NCBI GenBank assembly: GCA_025617745.1
Contig: CM046863.1
Coordinates: 14,078,875-14,142,874 of the forward strand
DNA length: 64,000 nt
Reading direction: 5' to 3'
Source: Heliocidaris erythrogramma
Lineage: Eukaryota; Echinodermata; Echinoidea; Camarodonta; Echinometridae
Shown here in pieces: positions 21,600 to 31,440 of this stretch. Each line of letters opens with the position of its first letter. Position 1 is the stretch's first letter. Under the pieces are notes generated by a model. The model made no database searches, had not been told where the DNA came from, and worked only from the letters and a program-made list of their open reading frames with translations. A program made the position numbers and the translations under genes.

Positions 21600-21912
21600 G
21601 CATTTTATAGACGGAGCATTTGTCGCCGGAGAAAACGTCTTAATTTCGGAGCATATTTCGACGGAGCAAATTTCGGCGGAGCAACTGTCGGCGGAGCAAA
21701 TGTCGTTATGTCGGAGCATATTTCGGCGGAGCAATTGTCGCCGGAGCAAATGTCGGCGGAGCAACTGTCGGCGGAGCAAGTGTCGGCGGAGCGAGTGTCG
21801 GCGGAGCAAATATCGGCGGAGCAATTGTCCTGGAGCATTTGTAGCGGAGCACTTGTCGCATTTTTCGGAGCAGTTGTCGGCGGAGCATATGTCGGCGGAG
21901 CATATGTTGTGT
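21600..21912 (-). repeat. FB2 right array, inverted copy of left array
   Basis: Read on the minus strand it repeats the unit order of the left array, including the longer unit with GAAAAATGCGACAAG and the pair with GGCGACAA. It has extra units at the inner end. Order matches show the arrays are true inverted repeats. Confidence 0.95.
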
Positions 21913-22050
21913 CAGTTTGACTTTGCAAGATTTTCCCCATGCCTTTTGTACACACTGCCTCGCACTGAACGATGAGGCCTCTATGTTCATACGCCGTTTT
22001 CGGAGTATATACCTCTCCTTGGTTTTCCGAAGTTGGGTCTGACTGACAGT

Positions 22051-22610
22051 GTTTCAGAGAGAAATCGAGGCACGGAAACAGGCTGCCGAGATGACCAAAC
22101 AGTTCCGTGCTCCCCGCCAGTCGGCTCCAGTCTCCACCGACAGTGGGTTATAGTTCCCGCTTCGGGACAACATCATCGGGTGAAGGTAAACCTTCATTCT
22201 GCTACTCCTCCATACCCTCCTCGTGTGGGGGATGGACGCGGCAGAACTCCTTCCAGAGGGCGTCGGGGCTCTCAGAGGGGCAAGCCGAAGTCTGGCACGC
22301 AGGCGAAGCCTAGCTTTTGATGGGCTTTCCCGAGCGCTTGTGGAGATGCACTGTAGAGAAGATAGAAGACCATCCGCGCCTCTCTCTTTCTCCGATAAAC
22401 AAGTTCATTCCACCGGTCCACATCCGGATGGAAACACTAGCTTCAATACTTCCGCTGATCAGGATAGACGAGTACGCAATCTCTGTGGATCTCAAAGATG
22501 CGTATTTCCATTATTCACCCTACTTCAAGGGATCTTCTGGGATTCATTTCCTTTCCGAAACCTTCTGATGTCGTGCTCTGCGTCCAGCCCCTCGGGTCGT
22601 TACTCAGGTA
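22051..22610 (+). pseudogene. DIRS gag tail and reverse transcriptase start
   Basis: The gag tail EIEARKQAAEMTKQFRAPRQ is followed by an Arg/Gly-rich stretch. Then RMETLASILPLIRIDEYAIS and VDLKDAYFHYSPYFKGSSGI appear; the VDLKDAYFH motif holds the first RT catalytic Asp and is strongly typical of DIRS RT. Frame changes follow, and the YVDD-like box is eroded (22620-22760). Confidence 0.82.
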
Positions 22611-23099
22611 GGGGCTCTGGCAGCCTCGCTAAGGAGTCGTTGACTTCATATGTTCTGCTATCAACACGGCCCAAAAATTAGGTTTCCTAATGAATTGGGA
22701 GAAGTAAGAACTGATTCCTATACGCCGACCAGTTTCCTGGGGGCAGTGATAAACATACAGATTAATCAGTGAGCGCCGCCCAGCCGAGACATGATACTTA
22801 CTTTCCTCTCCGCTGCCCGCCGTCTACTATTGGCCAAGAGGATTAGGGCCAGGCAATGGCTTCATTTTCTAAGAGGACTGCTGGCTTCTTATGAGGCCTT
22901 TTCAGAGGCATCTTCTCAGATTTACAAACCGTGCAGGGATTCCCTCTCGAATCGGGTCCCAATTCCAGAGGACGTCAAATCTCCTCTTCCCCGCTGGACA
23001 AACAGTGCGTTTCGTTTCTTCTTCTCCTTGTACTCCCTTCCGTCATTTCCATAGGGTGAGGCAGACATTGCAACAGCAGTACGGTCTCGGGGGACTGGT

Positions 23100-23670
23100 C
23101 TCACCTTGAGGGTCTACCCTATATCAATGTTTCTCCGTCGCTCAGTTCTCAATCTCACGGACACTGCAATGTTGCGGCTTACATCATTTGGCAGGGAGGC
23201 ACCTGCTCTGCCACTATGAAGGCCCTAGCCTCACATTTGTGGAGGTTGTTTCGTCGCATGAAAATCATGCTTGTTGCCTCCCTCATCCCTGGTCAGGAAA
23301 ACCTTAATGCGGACTTCCTATCCCGGTCAGGTGCCTTCCATCAGAATGGAAGCTCTATCCAGAGGTGCTTTCCCGTCTTTCCAAAAGTTAGGGCCTTCAG
23401 GAGGTCAATCTATTCGCTTCAGCTCTCAACCACCAGCTTCCGAGGTACTGGCCCCGAGCTCACGATCGGGAGGCCTGGGTACTGGACGCATCTTCCCTCA
23501 GTTGGGAGAATCCCCCACCCCCCCCCCCCCCCACCCCTTGATTCCGCGTGTCTTGAGGAAGATCAGGGAGGATCGGGCTTGGGTTCTTTTTGACAGCTCC
23601 CTATTGGCCAGGATGATTTAGTTTCCAGAGCTGATGAGGGTCTTGATGGTTCAGGCGTTTCCTCTTTACC
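23100..23670 (+). pseudogene. DIRS RNase H-like region and connector
   Basis: NVAAYIIWQGGTCSATMKAL and ASHLWRLFRRMKIMLVASLI, then PGQENLNADFLSR, correspond to the VAYxxxQGGT..PGxxNxxADxLSR region of DIRS RNase H. In a shifted frame EVNLFASALNHQLPRYWPRA and WVLDASSLSW give the conserved connector. A C-tract at 23519-23533 breaks it. The Jockey-like LINE starts near 23671. Confidence 0.82.
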
Positions 23671-25795
23671 TCAAAAATTAATGCAACTGAAATTTCTTTT
23701 ACGAGATTTTTGAAGAATCCCAGCCCTAATTCGTTATTTATATTTCTACTTAATAAATACAAAAGAGTTATTCGAAATTGTGAACAATTTGCCAAGTAAG
23801 AAGAGTTCGGGATATGACGAAATTGATAATATTATTCAAAATTATTCAAAACTCTCGTTCATATATTTAATCTTTCACTCTCTACCGGATCCGTACCGAA
23901 AAATATGAAGATAGCAAAGGTTGTCCCTATCTATAAAAAGGCGTTCAAAGGAATATAGGTAATTATAGACCGATATCTCTACTGACCTCTCTTTCAAAAG
24001 TATTGTAAAAATTATGTATACTAGAACTGTCATTTTTTTCTCAATAATGATATAGTTTCTGATTTTCAGTTTGGTTTTTGTGAAAAACATAGTAAAGTAC
24101 ACGCCACTTTGACGTTTATTCATAAAGTATCAACTGCAATTGCCAACAATTTACATACGATTGGTATTTTCTTAGACTTCTCCAAGGCCTTCGATACAAT
24201 TAAGCATAAAATACTTTTTTTAAAATATATCATTATGGGGTAAGAGAAGAGGCCTTGGAGTGGCTTCAATATTACCTTTTTTTAATATTACCTGAAAGCT
24301 TTCCAACGCGAAGTCTTGATTGTGGAGTTCCACAAGGCAGTTTACCTGGGCCTTTACTTTTCTTAATTTACATTAATGATATTCAACATTGTTCACACGT
24401 GTTTTCCTTCATTTTATTTGCAGATGACTCCCACATCTTTATATCTGATCCAGACCCACATATTCTTCTTAGAACGGCAAACTCCGAATTGGATAATGTT
24501 TCACAATGGATTAAATCCAACAAATTGTAAATTAATCTACAGAAAACCAAGTTTATGTTATTTAGTAACTCTGTTCATAATCTTCCTGGTGACCTAATCA
24601 TTGACAATTCTATTCTTGACAAGGCGAACTTAACTAAATTTTTAGGTATTACAATTGATGAAAAATTATCTTGAAAAATTCACATAGACAATACATGTAA
24701 AACTATTTTCCGAAATATTGGAAATATCAACAAATTAAAGTATGTCTTTCCACCTTCAACTCTCCTAATGTTTTACTCCACATTGATCCTACCATATCTT
24801 ACTTATGGTATTCTTGCTTGGGGCAATGCTCCCCCCCCCCCCCCGCCCTCTCTCTCTCTCTCTTTTCACTTTCCTCCCTTCCCTGCCATGCTTGTTCCCA
24901 ATGATCGATCATTCTCTCCATGGTTAACTAGACCTAATTATTCTTCTAAAGTTCAACTTGAACGACTTTATTTACTTCAAAAGAAAATTATATTTAATAA
25001 TAGTTTCCATTCTCATACCAATCCAATTTTCTATGACAATAAACTCTTGAAAGACTATGATTTATTTTATTTTCACCTTGGTCAATTTATGCATAAATAT
25101 AATAAACACGAATTGCAAAAAATGTTTACAAATTTATTTACTAAAAATAGTGCCATTCACAAGTATCTAACAAGACAATCCAATTTTTATCATATACCTT
25201 TACACGAACATTATTTGCAAATAAAATGTTTACCTTTACTGGCACTAAGCTCTGGAACTCGTTGGATGATAGCTTAAAAGTGCCACAAAGTTTGTTCAGT
25301 TTTAAAACGAAAAATGAAAAAATGTTACTTGATAAATATATTCCTCTTTGATCTTGATTCACCTGCTCTGTGTGTGTGTCTCTCTCTCCTTTTCTTTTTA
25401 CCTCTTCTAACCCTTTTTTTCAGGCTCATATCGTTACTGTTCACTTGTCTTGTTTCCTAATTTGTCCTTACTTCTCGCCCTGTATGTTCATTTCGAAAGT
25501 CAGTGCTGGGCTCATTTCATTTCATTTTGTGAAAAATAAACTTATTAGTGTAGTTCTCATTCGTATCTATTGGGACTTATGTGATACAAACAGTGCTTTT
25601 AAATTAGGTTCCACCACTTTTGTTTTATCATAATTCGATTACGAATCATTGTGATTACTTCAATGAATTAATGTAATATATTCATGATATTGTTCATACT
25701 TCGATAATATTCACTATTGATTGTGATGTATGATTTATTGTAATTTGTTCAAGAAAAGAGTGGAAAAATAAATTCAAATCAAATCAAATCAAATC
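23671..25795 (+). pseudogene. Jockey/CR1-group LINE inserted in DIRS, 5' truncated
   Basis: Fragments in order: KKSSGYDEIDN, IGNYRPISLLTSLSKV, IGIFLDFSKAFDTIKHKI (first RT Asp), DCGVPQGSLPGPLLFLIYIN, LFADDSHIFISDPDPH (the catalytic pair, as FADD), LTKFLGITIDEKLS, and the C-terminal thumb ending LHEHYLQIKCLPLLA. Frameshifts are frequent. A C-tract plus CT-rich insert (24829-24900) splits the C-terminal part after GILAWGNA. The 3' end carries an ATCAA-type tail at 25766-25795, after which DIRS sequence resumes. This is clearly a later insertion into the DIRS element. Confidence 0.9.
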
Positions 25796-25796
25796 T

Positions 25797-26935
25797 TCCC
25801 TTGAGAGCGGATCTGGTGTCTCGATCCCTTTCAGGGATTCTACACCACAGACCAGCATCCCTTCTTTTGACTGCTTGGCCCCTATTGGGGAGACTGTAAG
25901 ACAGTCGGGCCTTTCTGAGAAGGTCGCAGACTTTGTAATGTCTAGTCGTAGAGATTCTACTAGGGAAATTTAGAATTCCCGTCCTTCAGCCTTCTTTCAG
26001 TGGTGTCACACCCGGGATCAAATCCCGTCTAGGCTCCTATTGGCTCAATTGCAGATTTGCTAATCTTTTCGTTTGACAAAGGAAGGTCTATCTCTACTAT
26101 CCGAGGCTACCCGTCCGGTCAGTGATATGTGCTATTCACTCGGGCTTTTCGGACGGTTCGGGAATTTCCAAATCCCCGCCTTTGAGTGGGCTAATTCGTT
26201 CATCCTTCTGAAACGTCCCTCTTTGTCTCAATTAGTTCCGTCTTGGATTTTGGCTAATCCTCCTTTTGAACCTCTGGGCAATGATTCGCTTCATCATCTT
26301 ACGATGCAAACTCTCTTTTTGGTAGCCATTGGCTCTGGTCAGAGGCGCAACACTTAATGCTTTTTGTCTTACTCCCGGACACGTTCGCTGGGAAAGTAAG
26401 GCTGTTAGGCTAATTCCTAAAGCTTCATTTTTTCCAAGAACCAGACAGCTTCTTCTGGCCATGTTGAAGTTTTTCTTTGTCCCCTATCTGACATTTCTTC
26501 AGTACTTGAGGACAAGGTATGATGCCCTGTTACAGCCCTTAAGCGGTATATTGACAAGACTAAGGCCTGTCGCAACGACGATCAGTTCTTTTTGATCACT
26601 CGAGAGCCCTTCTCTTCAGGTTCTCTTGACTCTGTCTCTAGATAGATTTGGCCGCCGGCCCAGAGGCTCCTTTGACAGATGGTAAGCCCCATGGTCATGA
26701 CACATGTAGTGTTAATACTTCTCGGGCCATTTTTTCAAGGTGTGACGCTTGATGATTTTATGAGGGCCGCCTATTGGCGTTCTCCCAATTCTTTCATTTC
26801 CTGCTATTTAAAGGATGTTCCTGCAGAAGAGGAATTTTTCCTTGAAGTCGACAGTGTCTTCCATGAAATCCCTTTTCCTTCCTCCCTTAAAACATTCCTC
26901 CCATTCCTTAATGGGTGTCAGTCTAGCCAAAAAAA
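25797..26935 (+). pseudogene. DIRS tyrosine recombinase, decayed
   Basis: QTLFLVAIGSGQRRNT corresponds to the first catalytic Arg box, followed by HVRWESKAVRLIPKASFF. The C-terminus, GVTLDDFMRAAYWRSPNSFI then SCYLKDV, matches the DIRS ending that carries the nucleophilic Tyr. Upstream, 25830-26060 gives the core-binding part in several frames. Stops and frame changes prevent a full protein. Tyrosine recombinase instead of integrase is the hallmark of DIRS elements and explains the inverted termini. Confidence 0.85.
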
Positions 26936-26938
26936 AAA

Positions 26939-27290
26939 GGTAGGTATATATGATTTATATCAGTAAATTTGTAAAATCAGCACTGATTTTCCTATTTACT
27001 AGATAAAACTATATACCTACCTATGACTCTCCCAATCTCTTTGCAAGCAACATGTTTTACTCTTTTGGGACTACTCGCAATAGTGGAAGATGGCCGTTGC
27101 GCATTCATGCGGGTGAGGAAGGAGATAACAATGGTTTACGGGGGTGTGCACAATAGTGTGACTTATACGTGTAAAAGTTCTCGATTGGTCCGTAGTCAGG
27201 AGACTTGCAAAAATAGGTAGCTAACTATATAGATTTATATAGTAAATAAGAAAATCAGTGCTGATTTTACAAACCTAACTATATGATTAT
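26939..27290. repeat. DIRS internal complementary region and right terminal repeat
   Basis: AAAATCAGCACTGATTTT at 26973-26990 and its reverse complement at 27251-27268 sit in longer inverted arms (GTAGGTATATATGATTTATA near 26939; TATATAGTTAGC reversed near 27220). Between them, 27060-27210 is the inverted counterpart of the left terminus at 6437-6560. This fits the circle-junction architecture of DIRS elements. Confidence 0.7.
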
Positions 27291-27778
27291 AATTATATGC
27301 TACCATAAAAATTTTCAGAGAAAATTGCAGATTTTTAAAAAAATATTACCTTATTTCAACATTAAACAATAGTAAACAAATGAGAAAACCAAAAATGAAT
27401 AAAAAATAAACTCAAATGTAATTTTCAAAGATTCATATGCATAAAGTTGGGTAAAGGAATAAGGATTAGTATCAGAAGAAATGGTAATAAATTTCCTACA
27501 AGTTCAGTACACAAAATGTTGTGCAATAATAGATGGTTAAAGAAGTCCAGACATTTGAAAAGTAAGCATTGTTCACATTTTGGTAAAATTTTGAAGAGAG
27601 TTAAACCCCTTGACACAGTAAGAGTTAAGATAGTATACAACACGAGCCGTTTTTTTAATAATTTGGAACAGTCAGCTAATGTCATTCATAAACAGGAATA
27701 TTTTGACAGTATTGTACAAGTGACACATATTTTGAGGGAAATTCTAATAAGATGTCTTTTTCAAACTAATTTGTACAG
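27291..27778. other. Intron before second visible exon
   Basis: AT-rich. A frame of 118 codons (27447-27803) runs through here and into the exon at 27779, but its upstream part matches nothing I know, and the good acceptor at 27777-27778 suggests only the end is coding. Confidence 0.45.
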
Positions 27779-27847
27779 GTTATCATCAGTGCAGTGTCCA
27801 TAGACGGTATCCCAACAGGAAAAGTCAGCATTGACTCAGGAAGGAAG
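27779..27847 (+). CDS. ROCO/MFHAS1-like gene A, small exon
   Basis: A 69-nt exon of 23 codons, phase 0 at both ends, between a strong acceptor (TTTTTCAAACTAATTTGTACAG) and GTAAAC. It reads VIISAVSIDGIPTGKVSIDS then GRK. Spliced to its neighbours it gives AHLIE-VIISAVSID and DSGRK-FIAHLNSTLED, a smooth strand-then-helix run expected at the COR end before the cysteine module. The exon is short, so its support is phase, splice sites and continuity rather than a domain of its own. Confidence 0.6.
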
Positions 27848-28474
27848 GTAAACATATATAAACATATATATGTATATATTATTTATATTATTTATAATGG
27901 GAAAGGAAATGAGAACATAATGGTTGCGTAGCTTAAATCAAAGTTCCACAGAGCTGGATACGTGTGTTGAGAATTACCAAGATATTGCCAGTAGACTTTC
28001 ACACACAAAAAAAAAATCCCAAATAAATGACTCTGTAAAAGGTCTTACCTTTAAAAAGGATGTGTATGAAACCAAGATTGTGCTACCATGGTAAATAAAA
28101 TATCATACATTTAGCTTGTAATAAGCCCTTTCTTGAGTTTGAGTTGACTTTAAGAAAAGCACAACGTGAATTAACAACATGAAATAACTCAGCAATTGTT
28201 TTCCTACTGAAATAACTAATGCATAATTTGTTCGACCAAAACTCGCTGCTTCAGCAAACTTGGTACAAGAGGATTTTGACAATACTTTTTGAAATGCGTG
28301 CTGCTGAGTCATTCGGGCAGCAAAGTTATGAATAAGGTATCATTACACAAAATATAAGTTGCGCTTAACTATGAAATAGATTTCAAGCTCATAAAGGACA
28401 TAACCGTTTAATTAGAAGCTACCAAAGTTGAGTATACTTTTTTGGATACGCACTGTATATATGTTATTTCTTTA

Positions 28475-28512
<38 letters not shown>

Positions 28513-28546
28513 CAACAGCTACGTCTGCAGATGTACTCATGTGTTG

Positions 28547-28580
<34 letters not shown>

Positions 28581-28855
28581 TATTGTATTCCTATAACAAT
28601 TGTATATAATAAATGTTCCCCCTGACTTCACAAATTGGTTTTCGTATTTATCAAGATTTCAGAAATCATTAATCAAAAACTGATTTGTTAGCACGTTGCA
28701 TAGTTATTTATGATCACACGCCGTCAAAAGGGGCTATCAATTCCTATGTAGGGATAATATACAAATACATTGATTTTTTTTAATGCTAACTATGTATTTC
28801 CCCCTTCCTGTCTGTCTCTCTTGAATGTTTTTTTTTCCTTAACCATTGGTTACAG
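27848..28855. other. Intron with (AT)n runs
   Basis: (AT)n tracts lie near 28478-28510 and 28550-28577, separated by a short unique part. No gene, and no clear mobile element. Confidence 0.6.
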
Positions 28856-29075
28856 TTCATCGCTCATCTGAATTCAACATTGGAGGATCTGAAGCAAACA
28901 TGGGCGAGACGCATTGCCTTTTCCTTCTGGTTTCCATGCAGAAATTGTGCTCAATATAGTAAGCTCGAGTTGATCTCCCTTGACAATTTCATGTCATATC
29001 GTGGGATAGCTATCTCATGCCATGAGTGCGAGGCTCCAATATCGGTCGGAACCGTGCAACAAATTTTCGTGGACG
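28856..29075 (+). CDS. ROCO/MFHAS1-like gene A, four-cysteine exon
   Basis: A 220-nt exon after a pyrimidine-rich acceptor (TTACAG) and before GTAAGAG. It reads FIAHLNSTLEDLKQTWARRI, AFSFWFPCRNCAQYSKLELI, then a spacer and SCHECEAPISVGTVQQIF. Two C-x2-C pairs about 33 residues apart suggest a small zinc-binding module. An EDLxxTWxxxxxFxxxVPCxxC pattern precedes the C-terminus in MFHAS1 and other ROCO-type proteins, which supports the family call. The exon ends after one base of a codon, completed by CT at 30096. A G-rich repeat begins only 50 bp past the donor. Confidence 0.75.
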
Positions 29076-29127
29076 GTAAGAGAACCTACTTTTATGAAAT
29101 ATTATGCTATGTAAAGTCGATAAGTGT

Positions 29128-29880
29128 GGGGGGGGGGGGGGGGGGCGGGGGTATCAGATGTTTTCCTCCTTCATAATTCTCCAACAAGCCAAAAAATATA
29201 AGGGGGGGGGGGGGGTTCCACAGCCCTCAAAAAGTCGATCATTTGTTTGTTTGTGTTGTTGTGTTTTTTTTTTTTTGGGGGGGGGGGGTCAGATTTTAAG
29301 AGGTTCAATTTTGCATAATTCTCTAACAAGCACAAAAAGCCTTACAAAAGTCGATCAGTGGGGATTGCGTATGGGGAGGTCCGGGGAATTAAAAAAAAAT
29401 CGCCAGCCCTCCAAAAGTCCCACGGGGGGGGGGGGGGGGGGGGGGTCCACAGCACTTCAAACGTCAATCAGTTGGGGTGTGTTCAGATTGTATGGGGTTC
29501 CGTTTTCCATCACAGTTCTCTGACAAGCACAAAAAAAGGCTTTTTCACAGCCCTCCAAAAGTCCATCAGTAGGAAGCGGGGGTCCCGCGAATAAAAAAAA
29601 TTGCCAGCACTCCAAAAGTCCCACAGGGGGGAGGGGTTGGGGTTGTTATCAGATGTTTTCCTCTTCCATAATTCTTTAACAAGCAAAACAGGGAAGGGGG
29701 GTTCCACAACCCTCCAAAGGTCGATTAGTTGGGCGGGGGGGGGGGGGGCGGGGGGAGGGGGGTTCCACAGCCCTCCAAAGGTCGATAAGTTGGGCGGGGG
29801 GATGGGGGTGTTCAGATTTTTAGGGGTTCAGTTTTCCTCCATAATTCTCTGACAAGCACAGAAAAACAAAAGATTATCAG
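29128..29880. repeat. G-tract tandem repeat block in intron
   Basis: Six or so diverged units of about 120-170 bp, each with a G-tract, a CACAGCCCTCCAAAAGTCGATCAG-like part and CCATAATTCTCTAACAAGC. The same words occur at 48300-48710 and 48960-49060, so it is an interspersed family that has expanded locally. Apparent frames are artefacts of the G-tracts. Confidence 0.85.
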
Positions 29881-30095
29881 TTCGACAAGGAGGGAGGAAA
29901 AAGTTGTCGCCCCCTTCAGCTACGCTAGTAATTTTATCACTAGATCTTTTGCTCTTGCTGGTAAATTTCCCAGATTTTGGAGGAGAATTCTTTCAAAAAC
30001 CTTTCCTGTCCTAACTTTTTATAAATGTTTCCTGTGTTGTTGTGTGTTTTTAGTTTTGACCTTTTAGATTTATATTGCGTTTGTGTTGAATACAG

Positions 30096-30232
30096 CTGCC
30101 TCAGAAATCACAGAGAAGGAACTGCGAAAGCTGTCCAACAAACTAGGCTCAGAGTGGCCGGCTGTGGGTACACACCTAGGCCTTGAAAACAGTCGTATTC
30201 AGATCTTGAGACAGCAATATGGAATCGTCAAG
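30096..30232 (+). CDS. ROCO/MFHAS1-like gene A, Death domain first half
   Basis: A 137-nt exon between TTGTGTTGAATACAG and GTATAAG. With the G carried from 29075 it reads AASEITEKELRKLSNKLGSE, WPAVGTHLGLENSRIQILRQ and QYGIVK. This is the first half of a Death domain: helix 1 (LRKLSNKLG), the conserved Trp of GSEW, helix 2 (VGTHLGL), and helix 3 (IQILRQQY). It ends in phase 0 and continues at 34455. Death domains mediate homotypic assembly in apoptotic and innate immune signalling. In ROCO proteins of invertebrates a C-terminal Death domain is known. Confidence 0.88.
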
Positions 30233-31440
30233 GTATAAGCTCAAAGCAATAAAAAATAAAAAATGGTTTCTTAAGAAATCAGTTACCCCCCCCCCCCTTT
30301 TCTATGCATTTGTATGTCGATTTCACTTTGAATTTAAAATTTTCTGAAATATAAAACATATTTCAGAAATAAAGTACTAAGGCATAAACGAGTGATGAAT
30401 TTGAAAGAAAGTTTGTGGAAGCATCAGTGAAAATAGAATACTGATAACATTAGAATGGTAAAATAAAAAAAAAATAATAAAAAAGTGATTCCGCATTAAA
30501 AATGTAAAAAAAAATCACTACATAGCAAACAATTATTTCTTCCCCCCTCCCCCAAATGAACAGGCTATTGGGAATATCGAAGAGAATCTTGAGTTCTTGG
30601 TAAGGATCAAAAATAGATTCTAGAAGAATCCAACAAGCTATTATAAATTAGTATCTCAAATAAATCTGACAGAAAATATACGACGTTTTTAATAATCTCC
30701 AAAGGAAGCTTCAATTCCACCACTAAAGATTAAGTTTTAGTGATGATGCACGTTTAAAATCAACATGCCACTATTTTCGTCTACCCCTTTCTTCATATTT
30801 CATGGATATGTGAATTATGTTTAAAATTTTAACGTGAAGACGGCATAATGAATTGCAACTACACTTTCCAAGTATGTAAATGTAGTTAAAATATCAGTTC
30901 AGACAATTTCATGAGTTTGTTTTAAAATACTTTAAAAATTCATAAATGCGATAGATAAAACATCCTGTTTTTTTGTTGTTTGTAGTCAAAGGACAGAGTC
31001 ACCATAACCATATCGTAATATATTTAATTGAAACGAAATTTTAAGCCATCTCGATTTCAATGTTTTGTTTTCCATCACCCCCCTCCCCCCCAAAAAAATA
31101 AATAAAAAATAAATAAATAAATAAATAAAAATAAAATAAAAATAAATACAGATTTCTTTTTCATTTTGTATAATCCACCATATAATTGTTTAAATATCTT
31201 CAGTTTAGTCCGTTTATATAAAAATGCCCCTTTTGTTCTCTAAAGCTTACTGTTGTATGTGGAGTGTTTCTGGTGATATTGATATTTGTTTATGATCCCC
31301 ATCTTCATTTCGAATTTTGTTGCGTTATTTATTATTAGCCAGAGGAGTTCAATCCCTGCTTAGAATGCAGATATTGGGATTCCGATGGAAATTAAAAAGG
31401 GTTTTTGTAACATTATGTAAATGTATAAGTATTTGGAGTA
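30233..31440. other. Intron, no gene recognised
   Basis: AT-rich, with a C-tract near 30286-30298, A-rich runs and (AAAT)n at 31098-31150. A possible 36-nt exon at 30564-30599 was considered and rejected. Confidence 0.55.

Larger units (their letters stand above)
20191..22045. mobile_element. Foldback element FB2, 1855 bp, 5-bp ACAGT target duplication
   Basis: ACAGT at 20186-20190 and again at 22046-22050 flank an element starting TAGTCAGAC and ending GTCTGACTG. The inverted ends have two layers: an outer 130-bp unique part (left about 20191-20330, right about 21920-22045 reversed; shared words CTTCGGAAAACC, TATACTCC, CTCATCGTT, GTGCGAG, GTGTGTACAAAAGGCATGGG) and an inner array of 15-bp units. 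The left end has about 150 extra bases between the layers (20333-20482). The centre holds pyrimidine tracts and three G-tracts but no transposase. Removing the element rejoins the DIRS gag. Confidence 0.85.
19700..27290 (+). mobile_element. DIRS-like retroelement, right part with RT, RNase H and tyrosine recombinase
   Basis: The order is gag-like, reverse transcriptase, RNase H and tyrosine recombinase, ending in an internal complementary region and an inverted terminal repeat that matches 6437-6560. This is the DIRS layout. It is interrupted by FB2 (20191-22045) and a LINE (23671-25795). Together with 6437-7565 it probably formed one element that was later opened by 12 kb of insertions. Confidence 0.82.

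Noticed and set aside
27447-27778. Upstream part of a 118-codon frame that runs into the exon at 27779.
   Set aside because: No family signature; the acceptor at 27777-27778 explains why only the last part is coding.
30564-30599. Possible 36-nt in-phase exon of gene A (acceptor AACAG, donor GTAAGG).
   Set aside because: Joining 30232 directly to 34455 gives a gap-free Death domain; the extra 12 residues would disrupt it.
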